Shown: positions 36,411 through 46,362, numbered from the stretch's first letter. The stretch: DNA of 64,000 nt from Aquilonibacter sp963703325 (GCA_963703325.1 OY969805.1:682001-746000), one strand, 5' to 3'. Notes: generated from the sequence alone by a model not told the origin. Made by a program: numbers and translations.

Positions 36411-37135
36411 AGCAGCAGGCGACGCGGGGTAAGTCGCGTCAGTATCGCAAGCGCCGCATTGGAGAATCCGGGAATCACCAGGTCCTTGCCGCTCATCATC
36501 CCGCGATAGCCGGCCCGCGCGACCGCGGCCGCGTCGGCCGTCGGAAGCCGAAACAGCAGCGACTGCTGCACGTCGGCGCGCTCGGCAAAGCCGGTTGCGG
36601 TCGCGCCGGGCGCAAGCGTTGTCACGCTGACCCCACTACCGCGCAACTCTTCGGCGATCGCTTCCGAGAATGAGATCACGTAGGCTTTGGCGGCGTAATA
36701 CACCGCCATGAACGGCCCGGGGAGAAAGCCCGCCGTTGACGCGACGTTGAGGACGCGCCCGGCTCCACGCTCGCGCATGCCCGGCAGGTACAGGCGTGTA
36801 AGCTCGGTGAGCGTTACTACATCGAGCAGCAGCTCCTCGCGTACCCGCTCGAATGGAATGGAATCGAATCGGCCGCGATTGGCAAACCCCGCGTTGTTCA
36901 CGAGAATATCGCAGGCCGGCACGCGCTCGAAGAGGCGCGCTGCGGCGTCGGGCAGCCCGAGGTCCGCGGCGATCACCTCGACGCCGACGCCATGTTGCGA
37001 GCGCAACTGATCCGCGATCGTCTCGAGCTTGGCGGCCGATCGGGCAACGAGCACGAGATCGTGGCCGTCGGCGGCGAGCAGCTTTGCGAACTCCAACCCC
37101 AGGCCGCCCGAAGCGCCGGTGACAATCGCGTTCAC
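36383..37135 (-). CDS. Short-chain dehydrogenase/reductase
   Basis: A 250-residue classical SDR with TGASGGLGLEF (NAD(P) loop), ADLGLPDAA, NNAG, the catalytic Ser in NVASTAGF and YYAAK (Tyr and Lys of the catalytic site). Arg/Ser context after the second strand (VARSAAKLE) suggests NADPH use, a common rule. It starts by ATGA overlap with the ROK gene. DltE-like oxidoreductases have the same size; substrate unknown. Confidence 0.9.
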   Translation of the reverse strand: MNAIVTGASGGLGLEFAKLLAADGHDLVLVARSAAKLETIADQLRSQHGVGVEVIAADLGLPDAAARLFERVPACDILVNNAGFANRGRFDSIPFERVREELLLDVVTLTELTRLYLPGMRERGAGRVLNVASTAGFLPGPFMAVYYAAKAYVISFSEAIAEELRGSGVSVTTLAPGATATGFAERADVQQSLLFRLPTADAAAVARAGYRGMMSGKDLVIPGFSNAALAILTRLTPRRLLLWISRKLVE

Positions 37136-38097
37136 GAGCCGAGCGTCGTAAGGCCGCCGCGGAACGCCATCGTCGCGGCGCCGACGAGTCCCGCATCGTT
37201 GCCGAGTTGCGCGACCACGATGCGCGTCGTTCCGCGCGGCACCATCGTCGTCAATTCGTCGACCCGCCCGCGCACCGCATCGAGCATAAAGTCGGCCGCG
37301 CTCGAAACCCCGCCGCCAAGCGCGATCACTTCCGGATTGACGAAGGCAATGACGTTGGCGAGACCGATCGACAGATCGGCAGTGAAATTCTTCCAGGCCG
37401 CGAGCGCATGAAAATCGCCGGCTTGCGCCATCTTTCGAATTTTCTTCGAGCCGAGCTTGTCACGATCCATGTCCAGCAGGGTGCTCCGCGGGAACGACGG
37501 TGCAACCGCGAAGGCGTGACGAATCAATCCCGTGCCCGATGCCTGGGCTTCAAAGCAGCCGATCTTGCCGCAACTGCATATGAACCCGTCGCTCGGTCGA
37601 ATTTGATGGTGGCCCACTTCACCCGCGCCGAAGCGGTTCCCAAGAATCAAGTCGCCGTCGGCCACGATTCCGCCGCCAATACCCGTCCCAAGTGTCAGCA
37701 ACACAAAGTTGCGCGTACCGCGTCCCATCCCGTAGGTATATTCGCCCAGGGTCGCACAGCGTGCATCGTTGCCCACGAATACCGGCATATCGAAATGCGC
37801 GCGCAGCGTTTCACCGAGGGGCGCATTCGTCCACTTGAAGTTGGGGCTGTAGAGCACCGCGCCCGAGCGCGGTTCGACATTACCGGGTGACCCGATGCCG
37901 ATCCCCACGACCTCCTTGGCATCAGGGTCCTTGAGGGCCGCTTCGATGGTTGAGGTCAGAATGGCGCTGACCGCGCTGAAGGAGAGGTCTTCGAGATCGA
38001 CTTCATGCTGGCCATGGATGGTGCCGTCTTCGCTGACGACGGCTGCGGAAACGTGCGAACCGCCGAGGTCGACGCCGATAGCTGTGCGCAAAGTCAT
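37132..38097 (-). CDS. ROK family sugar kinase (glucokinase-like)
   Basis: A 321-residue cytoplasmic sugar kinase. Phosphate-binding motif GVDLGGSHVSA at the start, GVGIGSPGNVE, FVGNDARCATLGEYTYG with the catalytic Asp, GTGIGGGIVADG and the zinc motif CSCGKIGCFEAQASG preceded by GEVGHH. The lack of an N-terminal helix-turn-helix means that it is a kinase and not a repressor. ATG 38097 has GGAGAAG just upstream. Co-operonic with SDR and a membrane protein. Glucose, fructose or ManNAc are possible substrates. Confidence 0.92.
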   Translation of the reverse strand: MTLRTAIGVDLGGSHVSAAVVSEDGTIHGQHEVDLEDLSFSAVSAILTSTIEAALKDPDAKEVVGIGIGSPGNVEPRSGAVLYSPNFKWTNAPLGETLRAHFDMPVFVGNDARCATLGEYTYGMGRGTRNFVLLTLGTGIGGGIVADGDLILGNRFGAGEVGHHQIRPSDGFICSCGKIGCFEAQASGTGLIRHAFAVAPSFPRSTLLDMDRDKLGSKKIRKMAQAGDFHALAAWKNFTADLSIGLANVIAFVNPEVIALGGGVSSAADFMLDAVRGRVDELTTMVPRGTTRIVVAQLGNDAGLVGAATMAFRGGLTTLGS

Positions 38098-38190
38098 CTT
38101 CTCCCTAGATAACACCGGGCGAGCTGGGCCCGTAATCTTATCCGCCGCACCAGGCCGTACCCGCAACGCGCATCGAACTTGAAGCGAATT

Positions 38191-38862
38191 ATGGAAACCA
38201 TCGATCTGATCGGCCTGCGCGATTTCACCAAGCGAACCGGCCAACCCACACATCCCGAACTACTCGACGCGCGCCCGATACAGCACGTGAACGAGATCGA
38301 GATCACTGAAGAGCACATTACGATTTCCTACGATGAGCGCACTACGCGTTTTTACAACGCAAACGAAATCACGAAGCGCGAATGGGTCTACAAATACAAC
38401 GATGATCCCGAGTTCGTGAAGGCGATCGGCAAGGTGATCGACCTCGCGCGCAAGCACCTCAAAGATTTGCCCGAGAACGTCGCCTGTCCGCCGGGCTGCG
38501 CCGAGTGTTGCAGCGGCTACGAGCCGTTCGTGAGCCGGAGCGACGTGCAGCGCATCGCCGATCACCTTGGGATGACCTACACAGATGTTATGGACGAATA
38601 CGTCGTGAAGCGTCCGTCCGCCGACGGGTTCCACGTGGGGTGGCTGCGCAAGGTTACCGATGATCTCTCCGACAATTGCGTATTCTTGATGGGCAGTAAG
38701 AGCGGGCGCTACTATTGCGGTATCTACGAGGCGCGCCCCCATGACTGCGCAGATTTCACCCCGATCGGTTGCGAAGACGTCGACGAGGCGCTCTCGCACC
38801 GCGCACCGTTCAAGATCGGCCCGGCGTTCAAACCGAATCCGCGCCGAGGGAGGCGCCGTTGA
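38191..38862 (+). CDS. YkgJ family cysteine-cluster protein
   Basis: A 223-residue protein with the YkgJ-type metal-binding cysteines: CPPGCAECCSGYEPFV near residue 100, then CVFL, YYCGIYEARPHDCADF and GCED. These four blocks fit a zinc or Fe-S site. The function of the family is not settled. ATG 38191 is preferred over TTG 38179. Its stop overlaps the next gene's TTG start as TTGA, so the two are coupled. It is divergent from the ROK gene. Confidence 0.82.
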   Translation: METIDLIGLRDFTKRTGQPTHPELLDARPIQHVNEIEITEEHITISYDERTTRFYNANEITKREWVYKYNDDPEFVKAIGKVIDLARKHLKDLPENVACPPGCAECCSGYEPFVSRSDVQRIADHLGMTYTDVMDEYVVKRPSADGFHVGWLRKVTDDLSDNCVFLMGSKSGRYYCGIYEARPHDCADFTPIGCEDVDEALSHRAPFKIGPAFKPNPRRGRRR

Positions 38863-41846
38863 AAGTCTCGCGGCTCGTTTTTCGTTCGCTGGCGCTGGTC
38901 GCGCTGGCCGCGCTGCTCGGATCGCTCGTTCCGGCCGCAGCCGCCACCGCAAACATCCCCGGCTCGCAATACGCCGGGCTGCAGTGGCGCTTCATCGGCC
39001 CGCTGCGCGGCGGGCGCACCAAGTCCGTCACCGGCGTGCCGAGTGCACCCAACCGCTTCTACATCGCCGCCGTCAACGGCGGGATTTGGCGTACCGACGA
39101 CGCCGGCCGCACCTGGTCACCCATTTTCGACAACGAACCGACCGGATCGATCGGATCGCTCGCCGTGGCGGTCAGCGATCCGAACGTCATCTATGCGGGG
39201 AGCGGCGAGGGCTTGCAACGCCCCGATCTCGCGGTCGGCAACGGCATCTATAAGTCGACCGACGGCGGCACATCCTGGCAACACCTCGGCCTTCGCGAGG
39301 GACAGCAAATCCCGCAAATCGCGGTCGATCCGGCCAATCCGCAGCGCCTCTTCGTCGCCGTCCTTGGGCATCCGTACGGACCCAATCCGGAACGCGGAGT
39401 GTACCGCTCTACCGATGGTGGCGCAACATTTAGCCAGGTGCTCTACCGCGACGAGAACACCGGCGCGTACAACGTCCAGATCGATCCGGCCAACCCGCAG
39501 GTCGTGTATGCGACGTTGTGGGCCGCGCGGCAGGCACCGTGGGAAGTCGGCGGATCATTCGAGCGACCGGGCAGCGGCATCTTCAAATCGATCGACGGCG
39601 GCGACCATTGGACGCGCCTGCAGGCTGGACTGCCGGCAGCTATGGGCCGTGCTGAAATTGCGGTTGCCCCTTCGAACACGCAGATCGTCTATGCCTTCGT
39701 CGACGGCTTCGGCGGTTCGGGCGGCGCAATGTTCCGCAGCGACGACGGCGGCGAACACTTCACGATGACCAACGACGATCAGGGTACAATCGGCGAACGC
39801 GGTGACGACTTGGTCGCGATCGCCGTCGATCCGAAGGATCCTCAAACGGTCTATATCACCAACACGTCAACGTATCGTTCGACCGACGGCGGCAAGCATT
39901 TTACCGCGATCAAAGGCGCGCCGGGCGGTGACGATTATCAAAACATTTGGATCAATCCCAACGATCCGAGCATCATTGCGCTGGCGAGCGATCAAGGCGC
40001 GACGATCTCGGTCGATCACGGCGCGACGTGGAGTTCGTGGTACAACCAGCCGACCGCGCAGATGTATCACGTCAACACCGACGACCGCCTCCCGTATTGG
40101 GTCTGCGGCGGTCAGCAAGAGTCGGGGTCTGCGTGCGTGATCAGCCGCGGCGACTGGGGCGAAATCACCGAACGCGATTGGCATCCGGTTGGTGCTGAAG
40201 AATACGGCTACGTCGTTCCCGACCCGGCGCATCCTGGCGTGTTCTTCGGCGGCAAAGTCGAGAAGTACGACGATCGCACTTCGCAAGCGCAGGAAGTCTC
40301 GCCGCACCCGTTACGGCCGAAAGGTTATCGCGTCGTCCGTACCGAGCCGATCGCGTTCGATCACTTCGATCGCTCGCTGATGTACTTCGGCGCGAACCAA
40401 GTGTACGCGACGCGCGACGGCGGAATGAGTTGGCACACGATCAGCCCCGATCTCGCGCGAGAACATCCGGCTATTCCAAGCGTTATTGCCGCGTTCGAAT
40501 CGAACGATCCGCAAAAGGGGATGCATCGCGGCGTCGTCTATGCGCTTGCGCCGTCGTACCGTCACGCCGGCACGCTCTGGGCCGGCACCGACGACGGATT
40601 GCTGTGGATCACGCGCGACGGCGGCACGCACTGGCGCAACGTCACGCCGCCGGCGCTGACGCCGTGGAGCAAGGTATCAATCATCGAAGCATCGCGCTTC
40701 GACGATAACACCGCATATATCGCGGTCAATCGATTCCGTCTCGACGATCTGCGCCCTTGGATCTATCGGACGCGCGATGGGGGCGCCCACTGGACGAAAA
40801 TCACCGACGGCTTGCCGTCCGGCGAACCCGTGAACGCGGTTCGTGCCGATCCAACCGTGCCCGGCCTGCTCTACGCCGGGACCGAAGGCAACGTCTACGT
40901 TTCGTTCGACGACGGCGACCACTGGCAGTCACTGCAACTGAACCTGCCGCACACTTCGATGCGCGATCTCAACGTGCACGGCAGCGACCTCGTGGTTGCC
41001 ACGCATGGCCGTGGATTCTGGATCCTCGACGACATCGAGCCGCTGCGCGAACTTGCGCGCACCAGCGCGTGGAGCGGTCCGCATCTCTTCGCACCGATCG
41101 TAACCTATCGCGTGCGCCGTAACACAAACACCGACACGCCGCTGCCGCCCGAGGAACCGCACGGCATGAATCCACCCGACGGCGCGATCTTCTACTACGG
41201 GCTGGCTACGCCGGCAGCGCACGTCGCTATCGCGGTCTACGACGCGCGCGGGATGTTGGTGCGGCGCTATTCCAGCGACGATCCGGCGCCGCGGCCCGTC
41301 GAATTCGATAAGCCGTCGTACTGGGAGCGGCCGTTTGTCCGCCCAGCAACTGACGCAGGCATGCACCGTTTCGTCTGGGATCTTCACGAGCCGGTACCGG
41401 AAGCGTTGAGCTTCGATTTGCCGATCTCGGCCAACGACGACGACACGCCGCGCGTGCCGCAGGGTGCGCTCGTCGTGCCCGGTCACTACACGGTACGTCT
41501 TACCGTTGACGGGGTTACGCGCTCCCAGCCGCTGACACTACTGATGGATCCGCGTATCCGAATCTCGCAAGCAGCACTTGTGCAGCAATACCAGATGGCC
41601 CACGATGTTGCGAGCCTCATCGACCGCACCTACGATGCTCACGAGCGGGACGTGGCGCGCAAGGATACCACGGACGCCACGGCGCTTGCGCGCGTAAACG
41701 CGGGGTTGGGATTCCTTATCGATATCATTGACGGCGCCGATGCGCCGGTACCGCAGGGGACGGCCGACGCGTATTGCACCGTGCGTTCGCAGGCACTGGC
41801 GGCACTGGGTACGGCTCCCACCCGCAACCCCCTATGCAGCCACTAG
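38859..41846 (+). CDS. Exported sortilin/BNR-repeat beta-propeller protein
   Basis: A 995-residue exported protein of the VPS10/sortilin BNR type (often annotated as glycosyl hydrolase). After a signal peptide (ending PAAAATA) the protein has FIGPLRGGRTKSVTGVP and many S/T-x-D-x-G-x-T/S-W BNR motifs, for example STDGGTSW, RSTDGGATF, SIDGGDHW and RTRDGGAHW, which build one or two 10-bladed propellers. The C-terminal 250 residues contain the beta-rich PMGP-like tail (FVWDLHEPVPEALS, VPGHYTVRL). TTG 38859 has GGGAGG ahead. No catalytic residues of a glycosidase can be named; substrate or partner unknown. Confidence 0.85.
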   Translation: MKVSRLVFRSLALVALAALLGSLVPAAAATANIPGSQYAGLQWRFIGPLRGGRTKSVTGVPSAPNRFYIAAVNGGIWRTDDAGRTWSPIFDNEPTGSIGSLAVAVSDPNVIYAGSGEGLQRPDLAVGNGIYKSTDGGTSWQHLGLREGQQIPQIAVDPANPQRLFVAVLGHPYGPNPERGVYRSTDGGATFSQVLYRDENTGAYNVQIDPANPQVVYATLWAARQAPWEVGGSFERPGSGIFKSIDGGDHWTRLQAGLPAAMGRAEIAVAPSNTQIVYAFVDGFGGSGGAMFRSDDGGEHFTMTNDDQGTIGERGDDLVAIAVDPKDPQTVYITNTSTYRSTDGGKHFTAIKGAPGGDDYQNIWINPNDPSIIALASDQGATISVDHGATWSSWYNQPTAQMYHVNTDDRLPYWVCGGQQESGSACVISRGDWGEITERDWHPVGAEEYGYVVPDPAHPGVFFGGKVEKYDDRTSQAQEVSPHPLRPKGYRVVRTEPIAFDHFDRSLMYFGANQVYATRDGGMSWHTISPDLAREHPAIPSVIAAFESNDPQKGMHRGVVYALAPSYRHAGTLWAGTDDGLLWITRDGGTHWRNVTPPALTPWSKVSIIEASRFDDNTAYIAVNRFRLDDLRPWIYRTRDGGAHWTKITDGLPSGEPVNAVRADPTVPGLLYAGTEGNVYVSFDDGDHWQSLQLNLPHTSMRDLNVHGSDLVVATHGRGFWILDDIEPLRELARTSAWSGPHLFAPIVTYRVRRNTNTDTPLPPEEPHGMNPPDGAIFYYGLATPAAHVAIAVYDARGMLVRRYSSDDPAPRPVEFDKPSYWERPFVRPATDAGMHRFVWDLHEPVPEALSFDLPISANDDDTPRVPQGALVVPGHYTVRLTVDGVTRSQPLTLLMDPRIRISQAALVQQYQMAHDVASLIDRTYDAHERDVARKDTTDATALARVNAGLGFLIDIIDGADAPVPQGTADAYCTVRSQALAALGTAPTRNPLCSH

Positions 41847-41877
41847 CGTTCTGCCTACTAGAAGGAGATCCGCACTC

Positions 41878-42297
41878 ATGAAAAGTCTTCGATTCGCTCT
41901 TCTCGGTGCCGCGCTCGCAGGCGTTCTCGCCGCGGCGGCCTCGGCCGACGCGCCAATGACCATTACGATTAAGATGGTGGCGCAGAACAACAGCGGTGAG
42001 AACGGTACGGCTACGCTCACGCAGGTGGCCGACGGCGTTCGTGTCGCGGTCAAGCTAGACGGCGCGCCGACCGACGTGCCGCAGCCGACGCACATCCACG
42101 TGGGCAACTGCGGACACATCAATAAGGCACCGGAGTACCCGTTGGCCAACACCGTGAACGGCGCAGGTCTCGCGACGGTCAAAGGCGTGCAACTCGCCGA
42201 TCTCCTCAAGGGCACCTATGCGATCAACGTGCATAAGAGTACGACCGATCTCGCCACCTACGTTTCGTGCGGGAACATCACCGCGCCCGCGATGTAA
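41878..42297 (+). CDS. Exported CHRD/superoxide-dismutase-like domain protein
   Basis: A 139-residue exported protein with a good signal peptide (ending AAAASADA). The mature part has HIHVGNCGHI in the place of a copper-binding HxH of Cu/Zn SOD-like or CHRD folds, and a second Cys in SCGNI that could pair with NCGH. Other SOD ligands are not visible, so enzymatic dismutation is unlikely. GAAGGAG sits before ATG 41878. A terminator at 42325-42361 follows. Confidence 0.75.
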   Translation: MKSLRFALLGAALAGVLAAAASADAPMTITIKMVAQNNSGENGTATLTQVADGVRVAVKLDGAPTDVPQPTHIHVGNCGHINKAPEYPLANTVNGAGLATVKGVQLADLLKGTYAINVHKSTTDLATYVSCGNITAPAM

Positions 42298-42324
42298 CCG
42301 TAACCATTCGCTCAAAGATCGCTC

Positions 42325-42361
42325 AAAACGGCGCGCGGCATGAAACCGGGCGCCGTTTTTT
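42325..42361 (+). terminator. Rho-independent terminator touching the next gene
   Basis: A 10-bp stem (AAAACGGCGC and its complement) with a 15-base loop and T-run ends the CHRD-like gene. The following gene starts only 5-17 bases later, so it may also act as an attenuator of that gene. Confidence 0.8.
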
Positions 42362-42377
42362 CTGTATGTTTGGGTTG

Positions 42378-44501
42378 ATGAGACGAACGCTGTTCGCCTG
42401 TGGGGTCTTCTTATTCGCGTGCCGCGGCCTCGCCGGCGCCGCCACTTTGCCGTCGGTCACACTCCCGGCGATCGCGGCTCCGGCACTGAGCGGTAGGATC
42501 GACGACTCGTGGGCAAAGGCCGCAGCGCTCACACTCGGCTATGACTTCACCTACCGCCGTCCGGCCGCCGCGCCCGCGCACGTGCGCGTAACACAAGACG
42601 GAACGGCACTTTACGTCGCGTTTGACGTTACTCAGGGCAACATCACGGCAAACCAGCATACGAATGGTAGCTCGGTACAGAACGACGATTACGTCGGCGT
42701 GTATCTCGATCCGCTAGGACAGCGCGGCTTTCAATACGCGTTCTTCGCCAATCCCAACGGCGCACGGTATCAAACGTCCAGCGAGAACAGCGCGTATTCA
42801 CCCGAGTGGACAGCCGTTGCCAGGCCCACCGCGAGCGGGTACGCGGTGACGCTGCGCATTCCACTGGGGATCATGCGCACCGGTGGGTCGCATACGTGGC
42901 AAGCACAGTTCGTTCATTTCACGGTCGCGACCAATGCGCTTGACGTGTGGGCATATTCGCCGACCGCGACATCACCCACCGATCCTACCTTCATCGGCAC
43001 GCTGATCGGTGTCGGCGTCGCGCCTGCCGGCGGCAAGAATTCCGCCTCGCGCAATCCCATACGCTTCCAGCCGTACGCGCTCGGTGAGGCGACGTCCGCG
43101 GAAAACGGCGGGAGTACGTCGCGGATCGGCGCTGATTTTTCGCTGCCGTTTACACCGACGGCGTCGTTTGTCGGCACGCTGCACCCGGACTACTCGAACG
43201 TCGAGAGCGATCAACAGACCATTGCTCCTACCGCATTCGCGCGCCAATACTACGAGGTGCGCCCCTTCTTCACCCAGCTCTCGTCTTTCTTCAACTCCAA
43301 GTTCAACTGTTCGAATTGCCCGCAAACACTGTATACGCCGTCGATTCCGACGTTCGGCCAGGGCTACGGTCTCGAAGGTACGCAAGGCCGTTTCAACTTC
43401 GCCGGCTTCGACGCGCTCGGCGATGGCCGCACCGACCAAGCGCAAACCATCAACTACAGCTACGAGGACCCGGGGCAATCGATCGCGCTCAACGCGCAAC
43501 GCGTCAACGTCGCGGCATACGGACTCAACGACAACACGAACACGCTCGACGGCGGCTACTTCGATCAGCGTGCGCATGTCTTTCTCTACAGCAACAACGG
43601 CGTTGAGACGGGAACGCTCGTGACCGATCCAAGCCTCGGAACCTATCACGATCTGGGTCTCGGCTACTTGACGGCGGTCACCACCATAACCGCCGGTATC
43701 CAGCGCATCGGTGCGCAATTCGCGCCGCTTGACGGCTACGCGGCCCAAAGCGACATTCTCGGCTATCAGATCTACGGGAGCCATACCTTCAATTTCGCAC
43801 CCAAGCGGCTTCTGCACGACATCGTCCCGAGCGTCTATTTCGCACGCTACAACAATCATTTCGATCAGCTCGCGCAGACCGACGCCGACCCGCAGGTCAA
43901 CTTCGATTTCCGCGATCTGATAAGCATTCATGTCTTCGGCGTCTGGAACGGCGTGCGAACATTCGCGAACGAATTCTTACCCTTCGACCAGAACGGGTTC
44001 TACCTCGGCTATCGCGGCAATACCAACACGCCGACGTACGTTACATATAGCGGTGGTAACTACTATCACGGGCATTTGGTCGCGTGGACGTACTTGACGA
44101 CGCTGCCGGTCGCGCGGCGGATCCACCTGGCGCTCGAAACGGACGAGGATAAGTATCTAACCGCATATCCGAGCGAAATAACGACGGATCAGTGGCTCGA
44201 GCGCGCGTCACTCGACTGGCAATTCAGCAAGGAACTGCAGTTCGATGTCGGCGTGCGGCGGATCATCGGTGGTAATCTGCCCGTCTCGTACCAGGCCCTG
44301 ACCTACAACACGACCGTTTGCGCTACCAACCTCTACCAGCCGGGGTGCTTCGTGAACGCCGGGAACGTTTCGGTCGCCGCACACTTTTTGCTCCGGCGCA
44401 ACGAATTCTATCTGGTGTACGGAAACGCGAACAATCTCTCCACCGAGCCTGCATTGTTCTTCAAGTGGATTCGGTACGTGGGCGCCGAAAAGGGGACCTA
44501 A
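42378..44501 (+). CDS. DUF5916-type outer-membrane protein with CBM9-like N-domain
   Basis: A 707-residue exported protein, probably outer-membrane beta-barrel. Signal peptide (FLFACRGLAGAA), then a CBM9-like domain near residues 25-190 (ALSGRIDDSWAKAA, VQNDDYVGVYLDP, MRTGGSHTWQAQF) and a barrel with alternating aromatic strands of DUF5916 type (PDYSNVESDQQTI, YEVRPFF). Function in the family is unknown; carbohydrate binding or secretion has been suggested. A start at 42366 would add four residues. It stops 1 base before the aspartic protease gene, so the pair is co-expressed. Confidence 0.82.
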   Translation: MRRTLFACGVFLFACRGLAGAATLPSVTLPAIAAPALSGRIDDSWAKAAALTLGYDFTYRRPAAAPAHVRVTQDGTALYVAFDVTQGNITANQHTNGSSVQNDDYVGVYLDPLGQRGFQYAFFANPNGARYQTSSENSAYSPEWTAVARPTASGYAVTLRIPLGIMRTGGSHTWQAQFVHFTVATNALDVWAYSPTATSPTDPTFIGTLIGVGVAPAGGKNSASRNPIRFQPYALGEATSAENGGSTSRIGADFSLPFTPTASFVGTLHPDYSNVESDQQTIAPTAFARQYYEVRPFFTQLSSFFNSKFNCSNCPQTLYTPSIPTFGQGYGLEGTQGRFNFAGFDALGDGRTDQAQTINYSYEDPGQSIALNAQRVNVAAYGLNDNTNTLDGGYFDQRAHVFLYSNNGVETGTLVTDPSLGTYHDLGLGYLTAVTTITAGIQRIGAQFAPLDGYAAQSDILGYQIYGSHTFNFAPKRLLHDIVPSVYFARYNNHFDQLAQTDADPQVNFDFRDLISIHVFGVWNGVRTFANEFLPFDQNGFYLGYRGNTNTPTYVTYSGGNYYHGHLVAWTYLTTLPVARRIHLALETDEDKYLTAYPSEITTDQWLERASLDWQFSKELQFDVGVRRIIGGNLPVSYQALTYNTTVCATNLYQPGCFVNAGNVSVAAHFLLRRNEFYLVYGNANNLSTEPALFFKWIRYVGAEKGT

Positions 44502-44502
44502 C

Positions 44503-46362
44503 ATGTGGCGCTTCGTGACTGTCTGCACGGCGGTCTGCATTGCAGCGTTTACCGCACAGGCGGCGCCGAGTGCGCCGGTGTGCGACGCACGCGACGTTCT
44601 GGCTGCGATGCGATCCGCAACCGGCGGCGACGCGTGGCGCGGTGTGGCCGAAACGTCAGCCGACGGGCAGGCGACCATTGCCGGCCTGCGCGGATCGGGA
44701 CGAATCGATGCCGATCGCGTGCACGGGCGCTATGCGCAATTCTTCGATATCGCGGTCATGGGCCGTAGTGCCGAAGTCTACGACGGCAGGACCATCTGGA
44801 CGCGCGACATCTCCGGCGGCGTGCATCCGTACGATACGCCGTTCGCGCGCGAGCGAGCGGTGACGAGCTCCTATCTCACGCGCCGCGCGTACTTGGATCC
44901 GCGCACGGACGCGACCGTCACCTGTCCGGGCACGCAGACCGAGGCGGGCCGGGAGCTCACCGTGATCGGCGTGCAGCCTCGCGGCGGAATCCCAGCCCAG
45001 CTCGCAATTGACGAGCAAACGCATCTGCTCGCAAGCATCAGCGAGCGATTCCCGCTTCCGGGTGACGATTCGGTGACGCGGTTCGCCGACTATCGAACCG
45101 TCGGTGAGCTCGTGCTGCCATTCTCGATCTCGCTCGGAACGAAGACCAGCCCGGCCGATGGATACGCACTCGTAGTACGGCGCTATGCCGTTCTTCCGCG
45201 CGAGCGAGACGTTGACTTTGTTCGGCCATCCGCAGCCAACGACGTACGAATGATCGGCACCGCCACGTCCACGACCGTGCCGTTACGGCTCGAAGAGCGG
45301 CAGTTGCTGATATGGGCATCGATCGACGGCCACGCGCCGTTGCCGTTCATTCTCGATACCGGTGGCCACGCGATTCTTACGACGCTGGCCGCGAAGTCGC
45401 TGGGATTAGCGGCGCAGGGCACCGGCGAGAGCGGCGGCTCGGGGTCGGGGACGATTGCAACGCACTACACACGCGTGCGCATCGTGCGAATCGGTGACGC
45501 CGAATTGCTCGATCAGCCGTTTTTAGTCATTCCATATCCGTACTCGTTTTACGAGCGCGGCAAACGGACGCCGCTTGCTGGCATTCTCGGCTTAGAAGTC
45601 TTCGAACGGTTCGCTGTCCGGATAGATTACGGCGACCGGCTCGTGACGCTCACGCCGCTCTCGGCATTTCATCACGGTAAACCTGGCACCGCGGTACCGT
45701 TGATGTTCGACGATCAGGAGGACATGCCGGTCGTGCGTGCTGCTGCCGACGGGCATCCTGGTCTCTTCGGCACCGACACCGGAAATGCCGGAGTCCTCAT
45801 CCTATTTGGAGATTTCCTCGATCGTACCGGCCTCTCGGCGCGCTATTCGGGCGGCCTCAAAACCACCGGGCAAGGCACGGGCGGCAGTAACACCGGTCAA
45901 ATCCAGACTCTGCACCGTTTCACGCTGGCCGGCCACGACATGCACGATATCCCGTCTTTGTTTACGCACATGGCAAGCGGGTCATTCGCCTCGTCGACGC
46001 AAGCGGGGAACTTTGGCTTGATCGTTTTGTCGCGATTTCTTCCGACGTTTGATTATGGAAGCCAGACCCTGTACCTAGATCCCAAACTTCGCGCGACGCG
46101 GATGCCGCGAAATCGCAGCGGCATCGGTTTTCAAAAGAACGCACCCGGCGCATTTGACGTCTTTCAGGTGGTTCCCGGCTCGGCCGCGGCCGGCGCGGGA
46201 ATCGTCGCGGGCGATCGCATTGTGAGCGTGAACGGGAAAAATGCCACGAACTATTCGGCGGCAGATTTCTCCGATCTCGTCACCGCGCCACGCGGCACTC
46301 GGCTAACGCTACGCATACAGCACGCTGGGTCAGTTCGAGACGTGACGCTCGTCTTACGCTAG
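44503..46362 (+). CDS. Exported retropepsin-like aspartic protease with C-terminal PDZ
   Basis: A 619-residue exported protein with a signal peptide (ending TAQAAPS). Two aspartic-protease lobes are in one chain: FILDTGGHAILTT near residue 281, and FGTDTGNAGVLILF near residue 423, each with a DTG triad and later hydrophobic Gly (GILGLEVFERF; FGLIVLSRFLPTFDY). A PDZ domain closes the protein (FQVVPGSAAAGAGIVAGDRIVSVNGK). The N-terminal 230 residues look like a lipoprotein-related fold (DAWRGVAETSADGQAT). Coupled to the DUF5916 gene. Substrate unknown. Confidence 0.85.
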   Translation: MWRFVTVCTAVCIAAFTAQAAPSAPVCDARDVLAAMRSATGGDAWRGVAETSADGQATIAGLRGSGRIDADRVHGRYAQFFDIAVMGRSAEVYDGRTIWTRDISGGVHPYDTPFARERAVTSSYLTRRAYLDPRTDATVTCPGTQTEAGRELTVIGVQPRGGIPAQLAIDEQTHLLASISERFPLPGDDSVTRFADYRTVGELVLPFSISLGTKTSPADGYALVVRRYAVLPRERDVDFVRPSAANDVRMIGTATSTTVPLRLEERQLLIWASIDGHAPLPFILDTGGHAILTTLAAKSLGLAAQGTGESGGSGSGTIATHYTRVRIVRIGDAELLDQPFLVIPYPYSFYERGKRTPLAGILGLEVFERFAVRIDYGDRLVTLTPLSAFHHGKPGTAVPLMFDDQEDMPVVRAAADGHPGLFGTDTGNAGVLILFGDFLDRTGLSARYSGGLKTTGQGTGGSNTGQIQTLHRFTLAGHDMHDIPSLFTHMASGSFASSTQAGNFGLIVLSRFLPTFDYGSQTLYLDPKLRATRMPRNRSGIGFQKNAPGAFDVFQVVPGSAAAGAGIVAGDRIVSVNGKNATNYSAADFSDLVTAPRGTRLTLRIQHAGSVRDVTLVLR

